Positions 42,720-51,401 of a stretch of 64,000 bases of DNA are shown in pieces. The stretch comes from an uncultured Cellvibrionales bacterium. GTDB lineage: Bacteria; Pseudomonadota; Gammaproteobacteria; Pseudomonadales; Dasaniaceae. Within the stretch, counting starts at the first letter, position 1, and each line of letters starts with the position of its first letter. A program made the position numbers and the translations under genes. The notes beneath the pieces are model-generated. The model had not been told where the DNA came from, did not search any database, and saw only the letters and a list, made by a program, of their open reading frames with translations. Location: NCBI GenBank assembly GCA_913019905.1, contig CAJVZD010000002.1, forward strand, positions 62,001-126,000, read 5' to 3'.

Positions 42720-43670
42720 ATGAATATAAGCCAACGACGTGTTGCGACTAACGGTATCGAACTGAATATTGCCGAACAGGGAAACGGGCCACTAGTACTG
42801 TTAATCCACGGTTTCCCCGAGTCCTGGTATTCCTGGCGCCATCAATTTGCAGCCATTGCCGAACAGGGTTTTCACGCCGTTGCTCCGGACATGCGTGGTT
42901 ACGGAAAAAGCGATAAACCTCATGAAATATCAGCCTACAATCAAAGTGAAATTGTAAAAGATATCATCGGTTTAATTCCAGCACTGGGCTACGAGACCGC
43001 CATAATAATAGGCCATGACTGGGGAGCGCCAACAGCCTGGAGTTGTGCTGCCCACTATCCTGTACAAGTGAGCGCGGTGGGAGCTTTGTCCGTTCCTTAC
43101 TCGCCAAGAACTGACTATCCGCCACTTGATATGTTGAAAGAAGTTTTCAAAAATCAGTTTTTCTATCAATTATACTTTCAAGAACCAGGAGTGGCCGAAG
43201 CGGAATTCGAAGGAGACGTTAGTACTGCCCTTCGCAAATTTCTACATATGGCCTCCGGCGAATTTGACCTAAGTCAATATCCCGACAAGGGGCCCGATGA
43301 CGACATGTTCACTGGTTTTCCAAACCCAGACAAGCTCGGCGCATGGATAAACCAACAAGACTTCGACTTTTATGTGAATGAATTTACCCGCAGCGGTTTT
43401 CGCGGCCCATTAAACTATTATCGCAACCACAATTTAAGCTGGGAGCTTAGCAAAGATTTGCCAACCCAGATAAAGCAGCCCGCCATGTTTGCGGCGGGAC
43501 AGAACGATGGAGTCATATTAATGGCTGCCGAAGCTTTGAAGAATATGCCGAAATACGTCACTGACTTGCGAATAAATGAACTTATTCCCGACATAGGGCA
43601 TTGGACACAACAAGAAAATCCAAAGGCAGTGAATGACATCATCATCCGTTTCCTAAAACTCGTGAGCTAA
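42720..43670 (+). CDS. Alpha/beta hydrolase, epoxide hydrolase-like
   Basis: A 316-residue alpha/beta hydrolase of the soluble epoxide hydrolase/haloalkane dehalogenase type. It has the HGFPESWYSWR oxyanion segment, DMRGYGKSDKP, the nucleophile elbow GHDWGAP with Asp, and a C-terminal DIGHWTQQENP with His. The HGxP and DWG features favour epoxide hydrolase. ATG at 42720 has AAGGAAAG upstream; the frame open from 42642 overlaps the previous gene and lacks homology. It lies in the operon between the amidohydrolase and the FAD oxidoreductase (13 nt gap). Confidence 0.87.
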   Translation: MNISQRRVATNGIELNIAEQGNGPLVLLIHGFPESWYSWRHQFAAIAEQGFHAVAPDMRGYGKSDKPHEISAYNQSEIVKDIIGLIPALGYETAIIIGHDWGAPTAWSCAAHYPVQVSAVGALSVPYSPRTDYPPLDMLKEVFKNQFFYQLYFQEPGVAEAEFEGDVSTALRKFLHMASGEFDLSQYPDKGPDDDMFTGFPNPDKLGAWINQQDFDFYVNEFTRSGFRGPLNYYRNHNLSWELSKDLPTQIKQPAMFAAGQNDGVILMAAEALKNMPKYVTDLRINELIPDIGHWTQQENPKAVNDIIIRFLKLVS

Positions 43671-43683
43671 AAAAGGATTGAGC

Positions 43684-45177
43684 ATGACTGAAAAAATAGC
43701 CATCGTCGGCTCCGGAATTTGTGGCATGTGTACAAGCCTAGCGCTTGCAAAACACGGCCACCAAATAACTCTGTTCGAACGCGACGTGCCACCACCTGCG
43801 GGCGGGGCCGATCAAGCATTTTTTGAATGGGACCGAAAAGGCGCAGCCCAATTTCGTCATCCACATGCTTTTTTGGGTTTGATGTGTAACCTGTTGCAAG
43901 ATAACTATCCCGAATTATTAGAAGACTTTTACCGAGCTGGCGCCAGAAGAATCGACTTTGCTGATATGTTAGCGCCAGAACTGCTTTCGAAATATAGCCC
44001 CAGCGAGGGTGACGATAAACTCTGGATATTAATGTGCAGACGCGCCACGATAGAAACAGTGTTACGACGCTATGTCGAGCGCATTGACAATATTGAAATC
44101 ATAAACAATTGCAATATAACAGGGTTTATTAGCGAAGAAGGTAATACCTCATCCATTAAATTGAAAGGTCTTAATTACAGCAAAGACGGTCAAAACCACG
44201 AATTTTTTTCTAATTTAGTTATTGACGCAAGTGGTCGAACAACAAAATTTCCCAACTGGTTTCGGCTTCAAGGGGCGACTATTACCGAAGAAAAAGATAA
44301 TGCCGAAATCGTCTATTTCACCCGCCACTACAAACTCAACGATGGGGTAGAGGAACCCCCTCGCCACAGTAAAGAACGTTCTTCCGGCGATTTAGGTTAT
44401 CTAAAGTATGGCGTATTTCCAGGGGACAACGGAAATTTCGCTGTCATTTTATGTTTACCTATCGACGAAAAGATATTGAGACAAGCAGTACTTAGCCCTG
44501 AAGGCTTTGACGCCATTGGGCGCAGCATTCCTGGCTTAGCCCCATGGTTAGAAAAAGATAAAATAACCGCAACAACCAACTCTTTTGGCATGGGTGATAT
44601 ACAAGCCGTGTGGCGGCATTATGTGACGGAGCAGCAACCCATTGCTCACAATTTCTTTGCTGTAGGCGATGCGGCAGTCAGAACAAACCCACTATATGGC
44701 AGGGGTTGTAGCCTGGGTATTCTTCACGCACATATACTCGCCGATGTCATTAGCCAGAGCGAAGATGCCAATCAACGCGCCCTGAGTTTCGAGCGTCGAA
44801 CCGAGGAAGAAATTCGACCGGTATTCAACTCCAGCTTAAACGAAGACAAAAGTGGCATAAAACGCGCTTTGGCGGTGGCGCAAGGGCGGCTTGTGGAAAA
44901 ACCTGACTCATTTAAGAAGTGGTTTGGCATGGCATTTGGCGATGCATTAGGCGCCGCAGCGAAATACGAACTACATGTGATTCGCGGATTTATGCGGACT
45001 TTCAATTTGCTCGAAAAACCAGGCGAATTTTTGAAGAGCAAGCGAATCCAACTAACTGTATTTCGTTATATGCTGCGAGGCAGGAAGAAAAATGCCGCCG
45101 AGCGAATTGTAAGCGGACCGAACAGGGATCAAATGCATCACATCATTGCCGACATGAGTAGCAGCGAAGCCCTGTAG
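43684..45177 (+). CDS. FAD-dependent oxidoreductase, monooxygenase-like
   Basis: A 497-residue flavoprotein. The N-terminal dinucleotide fold has IVGSGICGMC (near 8-17) and an acidic end in LFERD; a later NFFAVGDAAVRTNPLYGRGCSLG is the GD motif of group A flavin monooxygenases and of geranylgeranyl-reductase- or halogenase-like relatives. The inserted FRHPHAFLGLM segment after the first fold is characteristic of a bacterial subgroup with unknown substrate. ATG at 43684 has AAGGA 6-7 nt upstream; TTG 43678 is the longer option. Last gene of the operon. With the epoxide hydrolase-like enzyme before it, epoxidation followed by hydrolysis of an unsaturated substrate is a reasonable inference. Confidence 0.8.
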   Translation: MTEKIAIVGSGICGMCTSLALAKHGHQITLFERDVPPPAGGADQAFFEWDRKGAAQFRHPHAFLGLMCNLLQDNYPELLEDFYRAGARRIDFADMLAPELLSKYSPSEGDDKLWILMCRRATIETVLRRYVERIDNIEIINNCNITGFISEEGNTSSIKLKGLNYSKDGQNHEFFSNLVIDASGRTTKFPNWFRLQGATITEEKDNAEIVYFTRHYKLNDGVEEPPRHSKERSSGDLGYLKYGVFPGDNGNFAVILCLPIDEKILRQAVLSPEGFDAIGRSIPGLAPWLEKDKITATTNSFGMGDIQAVWRHYVTEQQPIAHNFFAVGDAAVRTNPLYGRGCSLGILHAHILADVISQSEDANQRALSFERRTEEEIRPVFNSSLNEDKSGIKRALAVAQGRLVEKPDSFKKWFGMAFGDALGAAAKYELHVIRGFMRTFNLLEKPGEFLKSKRIQLTVFRYMLRGRKKNAAERIVSGPNRDQMHHIIADMSSSEAL

Positions 45178-45493
45178 AAAATTCAACCATACGAAGCGAT
45201 TTATATCGATTTTTAGTCCACTTAATGCAAATCTCCAAGTCGTGAGCCTTTAGCCCTTTCATCGGTATGAGGCCAATCGGTTTGTTCAGATAAATCATTT
45301 CTCTGCGCCCCTTGCGAATCACCGTCATCTGCATTACCGTCCTACCGCAACGAAAATCCAAAATTCAATAGACCTTACCGCTAGGGTGTTAAGCCCCTGT
45401 GTCCGATACATCTATACAGTCTCGCAAACAAAGAGCGACCTGTTGTATCTTCCTGCAATTTTGGGTATCTACAACGGTTAACAGGAATTAAGT
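45178..45493. other. Intergenic region, 316 bp
   Basis: Between the FAD oxidoreductase stop and the RNase H start. A weak CGAT-TTAT-ATCG hairpin followed by ATTTTT near 45200 may help end the upstream transcript. No supported gene or RNA; a 72-codon minus-strand frame here has no ribosome site and no recognisable domain. Confidence 0.45.
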
Positions 45494-46258
45494 ATGGCAG
45501 CGAAAAAATATTACGTAATATGGATCGGCAGACAGCCCGGAATATATACAACTTGGAGTGAGGCGGAGCGACAGGTAAAAGGATTCCCCAATGCAAAATA
45601 TAAATCATTTCCCTCACAAGAAACGGCAACGCAAGCTTATGCAGGAGGCAGTACAAAAGCAACAACAGTAGTCAGAAAACCTTCGACATCAAGTCAGAAA
45701 AAAGGCACAGTAAAAACTGCGAGTAGCGCGAATATTTTTGATGCCGACGTTGTTATTTTCTGCGACGGTGCCTGTGATCCAAACCCGGGTAAGAGCGGGA
45801 CGGGAATCGCGGTTTACCACGACAAGGAACTACAACAGCTGTGGTATGGACTCTATAATCCAGCGGGGACAAACAATACGGCCGAATTACTGGGCCTTTT
45901 TCATTCGCTCCTGATTGCCAAAGAAGAAGTGCTTAAAGACAAGAGTGTAACAATACATTGCGACTCAAAATACTCAATCGACTGCGTAACCAAGTGGGCA
46001 TTTTCATGGAAGACCAAAGGTTGGACAAAAAAAGGAGGTGAGATTAAGAATCTCGAAATCATCCAGTCAGCACATTCTCTCTTTTTGGAGATTGCCGAAA
46101 AAATTCAAGTAAAACATATAAAAGCTCATATCGGGATAGAGGGCAACGAGCTGGCCGATCGTATGTCGGTCGTCGCCATCGACCGACGAGAAGAAGACTT
46201 GTCTCTGTATACCGAAATGGAATCAATTCCGGCGTTACTAGCCTTAGACCGGGGTTAA
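45494..46258 (+). CDS. Ribonuclease H with hybrid-binding domain
   Basis: A 254-residue RNase H1 of the eukaryote-like two-domain form. The N-terminal hybrid-binding (viroplasmin) domain (about 5-50) has VIWIGRQPGIYTTW and GFPNAKYKSF. A Ser/Thr/Lys-rich linker (52-80) leads to the catalytic domain with Asp91 (CDGACDPNPG), Glu in NNTAELLGL, Asp in HCDSKYS, and Asp in GNELADR. It degrades RNA in RNA-DNA hybrids. Standard E. coli RnhA lacks the N-terminal domain, so this may be a second RNase HI. Isolated gene. Confidence 0.9.
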   Translation: MAAKKYYVIWIGRQPGIYTTWSEAERQVKGFPNAKYKSFPSQETATQAYAGGSTKATTVVRKPSTSSQKKGTVKTASSANIFDADVVIFCDGACDPNPGKSGTGIAVYHDKELQQLWYGLYNPAGTNNTAELLGLFHSLLIAKEEVLKDKSVTIHCDSKYSIDCVTKWAFSWKTKGWTKKGGEIKNLEIIQSAHSLFLEIAEKIQVKHIKAHIGIEGNELADRMSVVAIDRREEDLSLYTEMESIPALLALDRG

Positions 46259-46546
46259 GAAAGTCGCAACCATTTCGGCAGTGTTCGAGGGCAGGAACGT
46301 AAAGAGCCGCGAGCTCCGTGCCGGTAACAAGAAGGGCGACCAGGTAATCAGATAGTTTCGTTTGGAACACTTATCCACGGGATTGATTGCCGACGTTTGA
46401 TTTTTTGAATTCGATATCGATTCGGTAGCATTCGCCAATGAGGCTTTGTTTTATTATTCCCAGCGTGTTACTTTTTCACCATTCAAAACAACATCCAACA
46501 TGCTCGACAACAAAAATATTAATAATTGAATCTTGGGAGAAACTAA

Positions 46547-47725
46547 ATGACTTACGCACCAGACTCTCGCGCTTTTTACGACGCCGACAGCCACATTATG
46601 GAAAAACCGGATTTTCTAAAGGCTTATGCCGATCCAAAAATTCGCGATGAAGTACCGGAGGTTAGTTACAGCGCCTCTCTGGTCAGTGACGAAGAAGTTG
46701 CGGTTATAATGAATCAGGGCGGTCAACACAGCGCGGAACACAAAGAAAAAATGATCGCATTGGGCGATGATCTCATTGCCGAGTCAAAGGAAATTCAAGC
46801 ACTGGGTGCCTTCGATAAAGACGACCGCAAGACCGCTCTAGACATGTTGGGTTTTAAAAAACAACTCGTATTCGCGACCCATAGTGTCGCATTTCCTTTT
46901 CATCCCAGCTCAAAAAAATCACTGGAATTACGCTACGGTGCAACCCGTGCTCACAATCGTCACATGAGCGATTTTTGTGGTGACGACGACCGACTGATGG
47001 GTGTTGGCATCGTACCGTTGGATGATCCTTCGCGCGCAATGACTGAATTGGAGTTTGCGCTCGACGCGGGGTTGGAATCAATATGGGTACCTCATCGTGC
47101 ACCGTTCGACATTTCCCCGGGACATGTCGATCTGGAACCGTTCTGGAATTTACTCGCACAGACCGGTACTCCGTTTTTACTACACGTCGGCGGTTCACCA
47201 TTGCAGGCCTTAAAAGCGTGGAGCAATAACGGTCGAGCCGCGGTCAAGGATTGGATGGGTGGCGGTGAAAACGTGCGGACGAAAGACGCTACCGTCATGC
47301 ACCAGACACCGGAAACGTTTATCAGCATGTTATTAATGGACGGCGTTTTCGATCGCAATCCCAAATTACGCGGCGCAGCGGTCGAACTGGGAGCCGGCTG
47401 GGTACCCGAGCTGTTAAAGCGTCTGGATTGGGTCGCGAAAATTTACGGACGGGTTGATGAATCGGTACGCTTTGAACGAACCCCCTCCCAGCAATTGACC
47501 GAGCAGATGGGGTTCACTCCTTTTCCACATGAAGATGTGGCCAACTTAATTAGTCAGTCAAATGAAGATTTGTACCTTTTTTCCAGTGACTACCCTCACG
47601 TGGAAGGCGGTCGGGATCCCATTGGTAAATTTACCAAAACACTGGAAAGAGAAAGTAAACAGGTTAATGAAAATTTCTTTAGTGAAAATTTTCTACGCCT
47701 ATTTCCGGAGTCCAGAGTAGCCTGA
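46547..47725 (+). CDS. Amidohydrolase family 2 protein
   Basis: A 392-residue TIM-barrel amidohydrolase of the PF04909 type (decarboxylases and hydrolases of aromatic acids and related compounds). It begins with the metal motif DADSHIME, followed by MGVGIVPLDDPSRA, FLLHVGG with a metal His, and a C-terminal FSSDYPHVEGG with the catalytic Asp. A GGGAG sequence lies 7 nt upstream. Residues GAGWVPELLKRLDW are typical of the subgroup near steroid or aromatic catabolic genes. No direct operon partner; it ends before a hairpin at 47778-47805. Substrate unknown. Confidence 0.83.
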   Translation: MTYAPDSRAFYDADSHIMEKPDFLKAYADPKIRDEVPEVSYSASLVSDEEVAVIMNQGGQHSAEHKEKMIALGDDLIAESKEIQALGAFDKDDRKTALDMLGFKKQLVFATHSVAFPFHPSSKKSLELRYGATRAHNRHMSDFCGDDDRLMGVGIVPLDDPSRAMTELEFALDAGLESIWVPHRAPFDISPGHVDLEPFWNLLAQTGTPFLLHVGGSPLQALKAWSNNGRAAVKDWMGGGENVRTKDATVMHQTPETFISMLLMDGVFDRNPKLRGAAVELGAGWVPELLKRLDWVAKIYGRVDESVRFERTPSQQLTEQMGFTPFPHEDVANLISQSNEDLYLFSSDYPHVEGGRDPIGKFTKTLERESKQVNENFFSENFLRLFPESRVA

Positions 47726-47777
47726 GCTGGCTGTTACGAGTAAGCCGTTGCTCAGAATTTCGATGCTTTTCTTTTTA

Positions 47778-47805
47778 GATGCCCCTCTCTAGTCGGAGGG
47801 ACATC
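47778..47805. terminator. Stem-loop between convergent genes
   Basis: GATGCCCCTC / GAGGGACATC, 10-bp stem with one mismatch and an 8-nt loop, between the convergent amidohydrolase and MBL-fold genes. No T-run follows on either strand, so intrinsic termination is uncertain; it may be a transcript-end structure. Confidence 0.4.
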
Positions 47806-47873
47806 GTAGCCAAACATAAGATTTACAAAGCGTTTGGGTAATGTTCCTTAAAGCAGAAAGTATAAACACTTCA

Positions 47874-48986
47874 CTATTTTATCGCTTCCCACCATTTAGT
47901 CGAATCGAAGGGTTGGCCCACTGTAACGACCTCTCCAATTCGAGGCGTGACAATATCTACACCTTCCGCATTAGCCGCATCGAGTGCTCTTTTTATAGGC
48001 TCATCCCAATCGTGCAAGCCTAAATTAAAAGTCGCCCAATGAACGGGCAACAGTCGTTTCCCCTTAAGATCCAGGTGCACCTTCACGGCGTCTTCTGGCG
48101 TCATATGTATGTCAATCCAACTTTGCGTAGGTCCATAGGACCCAATTTTGAGAATGTCCAAATCAAAAGGCCCAAACTTCTCGCCAATATGACTGAATAA
48201 TTTGGAGTAACCAGTATCGCCACTGTAAAAAACGCGATGCTGCGGACCTAGAATCGACCATGATGACCACAGAGTCGCCTTGTAGTCAGATAGCCCACGC
48301 CCTGAATAGTGACGGTTAGGTGTGCTGACAATCGTCAAATTCCTGAACGACTTTTCTTGCCACCACTCAAGTTCATTGATTTGCGCGGCGGGTATATGCC
48401 ACCGCTGCAAATGCGCACCAATTCCCAAAGGTACAAAAAACTGGGTACCTTGACTGGCTAAATGCACAACCGTATCCATATCCAAATGGTCGTAGTGATC
48501 GTGAGAAATCACAACGGCATGAATGCCCTGCAGATCCTGTAATGCAATAGGAGCTGCATGGAATCGCTTGGGGCCAATAAATTGAAAGGGTGAAGCATAA
48601 TCTGAAAAAACCGGGTCGATAAGAAGACGAACCCCATCGATTTCTATCAGTGTCCCTGCGTGACCGATCCAGATAACCCGCAACCCGCTTTCTGGCTGAT
48701 TCGCCAGCATATCTACCCCGATGGGTATCACAGGTAATGGTGCCGGCGGCACTCGTATTTGCTCACCAAAAAACTGTTCATGAACAAAGTCCCAAGTCAT
48801 TTTTTGTGAGCTTTGCCGTTCTTCGTTAAAAAAGGCACCGTCAAAATAATGCTCGGAACTGACAATTCTATCCAGGCGTTCCCCCAGCATTTCCCCACCG
48901 AAAGACGGAACAAGTTTTAGCGTTGCTATTACCGCGATAAAGCAAGCAAGAAAAACAGACAAACTGATCACTGCGATTTTTTTCAA
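47874..48986 (-). CDS. MBL-fold metallo-hydrolase, NAPE-PLD-like
   Basis: A 370-residue metallo-beta-lactamase-fold protein with an N-terminal hydrophobic segment (about 4-25), probably a membrane anchor or signal. Core motifs are WIGHAGTLIEIDG, DPVFSDYASP, the metal motif SHDHYDHLD, YSGDTGYSKLF, and a late PVHWATFNLGLHDW. This arrangement matches the UlaG/NAPE-phospholipase D branch, which may act on phospholipid-type or lactone substrates. Translation starts at TTG with GAGG 5 nt before it. Single gene, convergent with the amidohydrolase. Confidence 0.85.
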   Translation of the reverse strand: MKKIAVISLSVFLACFIAVIATLKLVPSFGGEMLGERLDRIVSSEHYFDGAFFNEERQSSQKMTWDFVHEQFFGEQIRVPPAPLPVIPIGVDMLANQPESGLRVIWIGHAGTLIEIDGVRLLIDPVFSDYASPFQFIGPKRFHAAPIALQDLQGIHAVVISHDHYDHLDMDTVVHLASQGTQFFVPLGIGAHLQRWHIPAAQINELEWWQEKSFRNLTIVSTPNRHYSGRGLSDYKATLWSSWSILGPQHRVFYSGDTGYSKLFSHIGEKFGPFDLDILKIGSYGPTQSWIDIHMTPEDAVKVHLDLKGKRLLPVHWATFNLGLHDWDEPIKRALDAANAEGVDIVTPRIGEVVTVGQPFDSTKWWEAIK

Positions 48987-49588
48987 TTTTTCCTCAACTT
49001 TGTTTTTTATTAGCCGTAATTAGTCCCTGTTCTCATTCATTTGAACAGGGCAATGAAAAAATTTGTCGATACAAAAAATCTACATTAACTGAACGACAAC
49101 CTTCGAATTTGAACCATGGAATTAAAACCGTGGAAGTTAGAACAAAGTAACTATATAGCAAGTGAACGCCCTAAAGAAACTGTTCTGAAATTAACGGATC
49201 TCAGCGAAAACTCCGGATACTACCCAGTTTATTTGAACTCAGGCTCAAAGGAAGGCGACCGCGGCTTTTCATTGCAGCCAATAATAACCGCAGCAGTATT
49301 TAATTATCCGCAACTGCCTAACAACCCAGTTCGGCTCGACACTCGTCGCACTTTCAGTGTAGTTCCGTCACAAAATATTCCGCCGACGCTAACAAGTGCC
49401 ACGAGAACGTTACGCGCCATAAATCAGCGTGACACATGAAATCTACTCCCTTGCCTAAAATGCATGACAAAGTTGTAACTTGAAAAGTTGTGGAACATAG
49501 ATTTCACTGCCGAGCTGGCTGACAAACAGCAGCGATAATTCATTCAATAGTATACTCAATCAACAATCGACTCATTCGGATAATAGAC
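48987..49588. other. Intergenic region, 602 bp
   Basis: It holds the divergent promoters of the MBL-fold gene and the SDR gene. A 107-codon plus-strand frame (49116-49439) has no ribosome site, no domain and irregular composition; I do not call it. A palindromic AGTATACT lies about 40 nt before the SDR ATG. Confidence 0.45.
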
Positions 49589-50416
49589 ATGAAATCATTT
49601 AGTCAACAAGTTGCGGTAATCACTGGCGCTGGCTCTGGCATGGGCCGCGCGCTAGCAATAGAACTGGCGAAACAAAATTGTGCTGTTGCCATATCAGACG
49701 TTGTCGAGAAAACGCTTTTGGAAACCGCCGCGATACTAGGGGAATATAATGTCAAAGTGAGTGCTGAATGCCTCGATATTGCCGACCGATCGGCCGTAGA
49801 ACGATATGCAAAAGATACTTTTGAGACTTTCGGCCAAATCAATCTAGTCTTCAATAACGCTGGCGTATCGGTGACAGATTCAGCGGAACATATGAGTTAC
49901 GAGGATTTCGAGTGGCTTATGAATATCAATTTTTGGGGGGTGATCCATGGCACGAAGGCCTTCTTACCTTATCTTCAACAAGCTGACCAAGCCCATATTA
50001 TCAATACGTCCAGCATTTTTGGCATTCTGTCGTTCCCCTCCCAATCGGCTTATAACGCGTCAAAATTTGCTGTCAGAGGTTACACCGAATCGCTGCGCCA
50101 GGAACTCAACGATACTCATATTGGCGTTAGCTGTGTCCATCCTGGGGGAGTGAAGACCAATATCGTCAGTACCTCCAGATACACGACCAAAGATAACGAG
50201 AGCCCAACCAAAGAGGAATTGATGGAAACGTTTCAGGAAATGGCGGGTTTAACATCCGAGGAAGCCGCACTGCTCATTCTCAATGGCGTAAAGAAGAATA
50301 AAGCCAGAATTTTAGTTGGCAAGGACGCCCACTTTCTTGCTCTGGTCGGAAGATTAGCGCCGGTCAACTACCCCAAAATTTTAGGGTTGCTTTCGAGCCC
50401 TTTTTCTAAATCCTGA
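49589..50416 (+). CDS. Short-chain dehydrogenase/reductase
   Basis: A 275-residue classical SDR with cofactor motif TGAGSGMG (11-18), acidic ISDVV for the adenosine ribose (favours NAD), NNAG, catalytic Ser in NTSSIFG, and YNASK with Tyr and Lys. The post-catalytic PGGVKTNI is canonical. The long C-terminal region resembles members found in catabolic clusters. It stands alone, 286 bp before the AttE-like gene. Substrate unknown. Confidence 0.87.
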   Translation: MKSFSQQVAVITGAGSGMGRALAIELAKQNCAVAISDVVEKTLLETAAILGEYNVKVSAECLDIADRSAVERYAKDTFETFGQINLVFNNAGVSVTDSAEHMSYEDFEWLMNINFWGVIHGTKAFLPYLQQADQAHIINTSSIFGILSFPSQSAYNASKFAVRGYTESLRQELNDTHIGVSCVHPGGVKTNIVSTSRYTTKDNESPTKEELMETFQEMAGLTSEEAALLILNGVKKNKARILVGKDAHFLALVGRLAPVNYPKILGLLSSPFSKS

Positions 50417-50702
50417 TAGATAATCGGGGTAGAGAGGAGAGGGCGAAGTCTACGGTTCATCGGACTATTGTCCTACGTGTAACACAAGAGAAACCCATCG
50501 TGGTGATACACAATAGCAATACCGATCGATACTAGATCGGCTAATATTGAGCCAGCCAATATCCCGTCAATCAACAGATCTCGACCTTTTTTTCGCATTG
50601 CCACTTAATCCGCCTATACTGATCGAGCTTAGTCGGATTAAACGCAATTTTAATTGCGTTATTCCAATTCATAGTCAAGTTGACGGGAACGGGAAACAAT
50701 TT

Positions 50703-51401
50703 GTGGAAAATGAATTTGTGCAGGTTTCAAACCTGCATCGAAATTTCGGGGAAGGTGACGCCAGCCAATCAGTTTTACTCGGAGTTTCCCTTAGTATAAA
50801 TAAAGGCGAGACAATTGCCTTACTCGGTCGTAGTGGTTCAGGCAAGTCCACACTACTGAACGTAATAAGCGGTATTGATCAAGCCGATACGGGTGTCGTC
50901 GTTGTCGATGGCATCGATCTCACTGCCTTATCTGAACACGAGCGCACTCTATTCAGACGCCGACACATCGGTTTTATTTATCAGTTTTTCAATTTGATTC
51001 CGACCCTAACAGCATCCGAAAACGTTGCCCTTGTTTTGGAATTAAACGGTTATACCCCGACGCAAACAAGAGAGAAAACTGATCACCTTATCCGTGCGGT
51101 CGGGCTCGAGAATCAAAAAAACAAGCTTCCCGATCAAATGTCCGGGGGTGAGCAGCAACGTGTCGCCATTGCTCGAGCGCTGGTCCACTCACCAAAGCTC
51201 GTATTGGCGGATGAGCTGACGGGCAATCTGGACGCCGAATCCGGACAAAAGATTCTAACGTTACTTCAGCAGCTGATGGTAGAAAGTGGCGGAACTTTAT
51301 TCCTTGTCACCCACAGTCTGGCCGTCGCGAAAACCGCCGACCGCATATTAACACTCGAAGATGGGTTGCTAATTGAGCGGGAGGGTCACTTTGCCTGGTA
51401 A
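50703..51401 (+). CDS. ABC transporter ATPase (AttE/LolD-like)
   Basis: A 232-residue ABC ATPase of the MacB/LolD group: Walker [10 protein letters not shown], signature [14 protein letters not shown], Walker B LVLADEL, and the H-loop VTHS. I start at GTG 50703 ([11 protein letters not shown]) because this gives the normal family length and has GGGAA upstream; the frame open from 50547 adds 52 unrelated residues. It overlaps the fused permease by 11 nt. With the permease and the lipocalin-like lipoprotein it forms an AttEFGH-type export or lipoprotein-processing system. Confidence 0.9.
   Translation: MENEFVQVSNLHRNFGEGDASQSVLLGVSLSINKGETIALLGRSGSGKSTLLNVISGIDQADTGVVVVDGIDLTALSEHERTLFRRRHIGFIYQFFNLIPTLTASENVALVLELNGYTPTQTREKTDHLIRAVGLENQKNKLPDQMSGGEQQRVAIARALVHSPKLVLADELTGNLDAESGQKILTLLQQLMVESGGTLFLVTHSLAVAKTADRILTLEDGLLIEREGHFAW

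Noticed and set aside
45143-45361. 72-codon minus-strand ORF after the FAD oxidoreductase
   Set aside because: No ribosome site or domain, and it overlaps the end of a well-supported gene.
49116-49439. 107-codon plus-strand ORF in an intergenic region
   Set aside because: No ribosome site, no domain pattern and irregular composition; it lies in a divergent promoter region.
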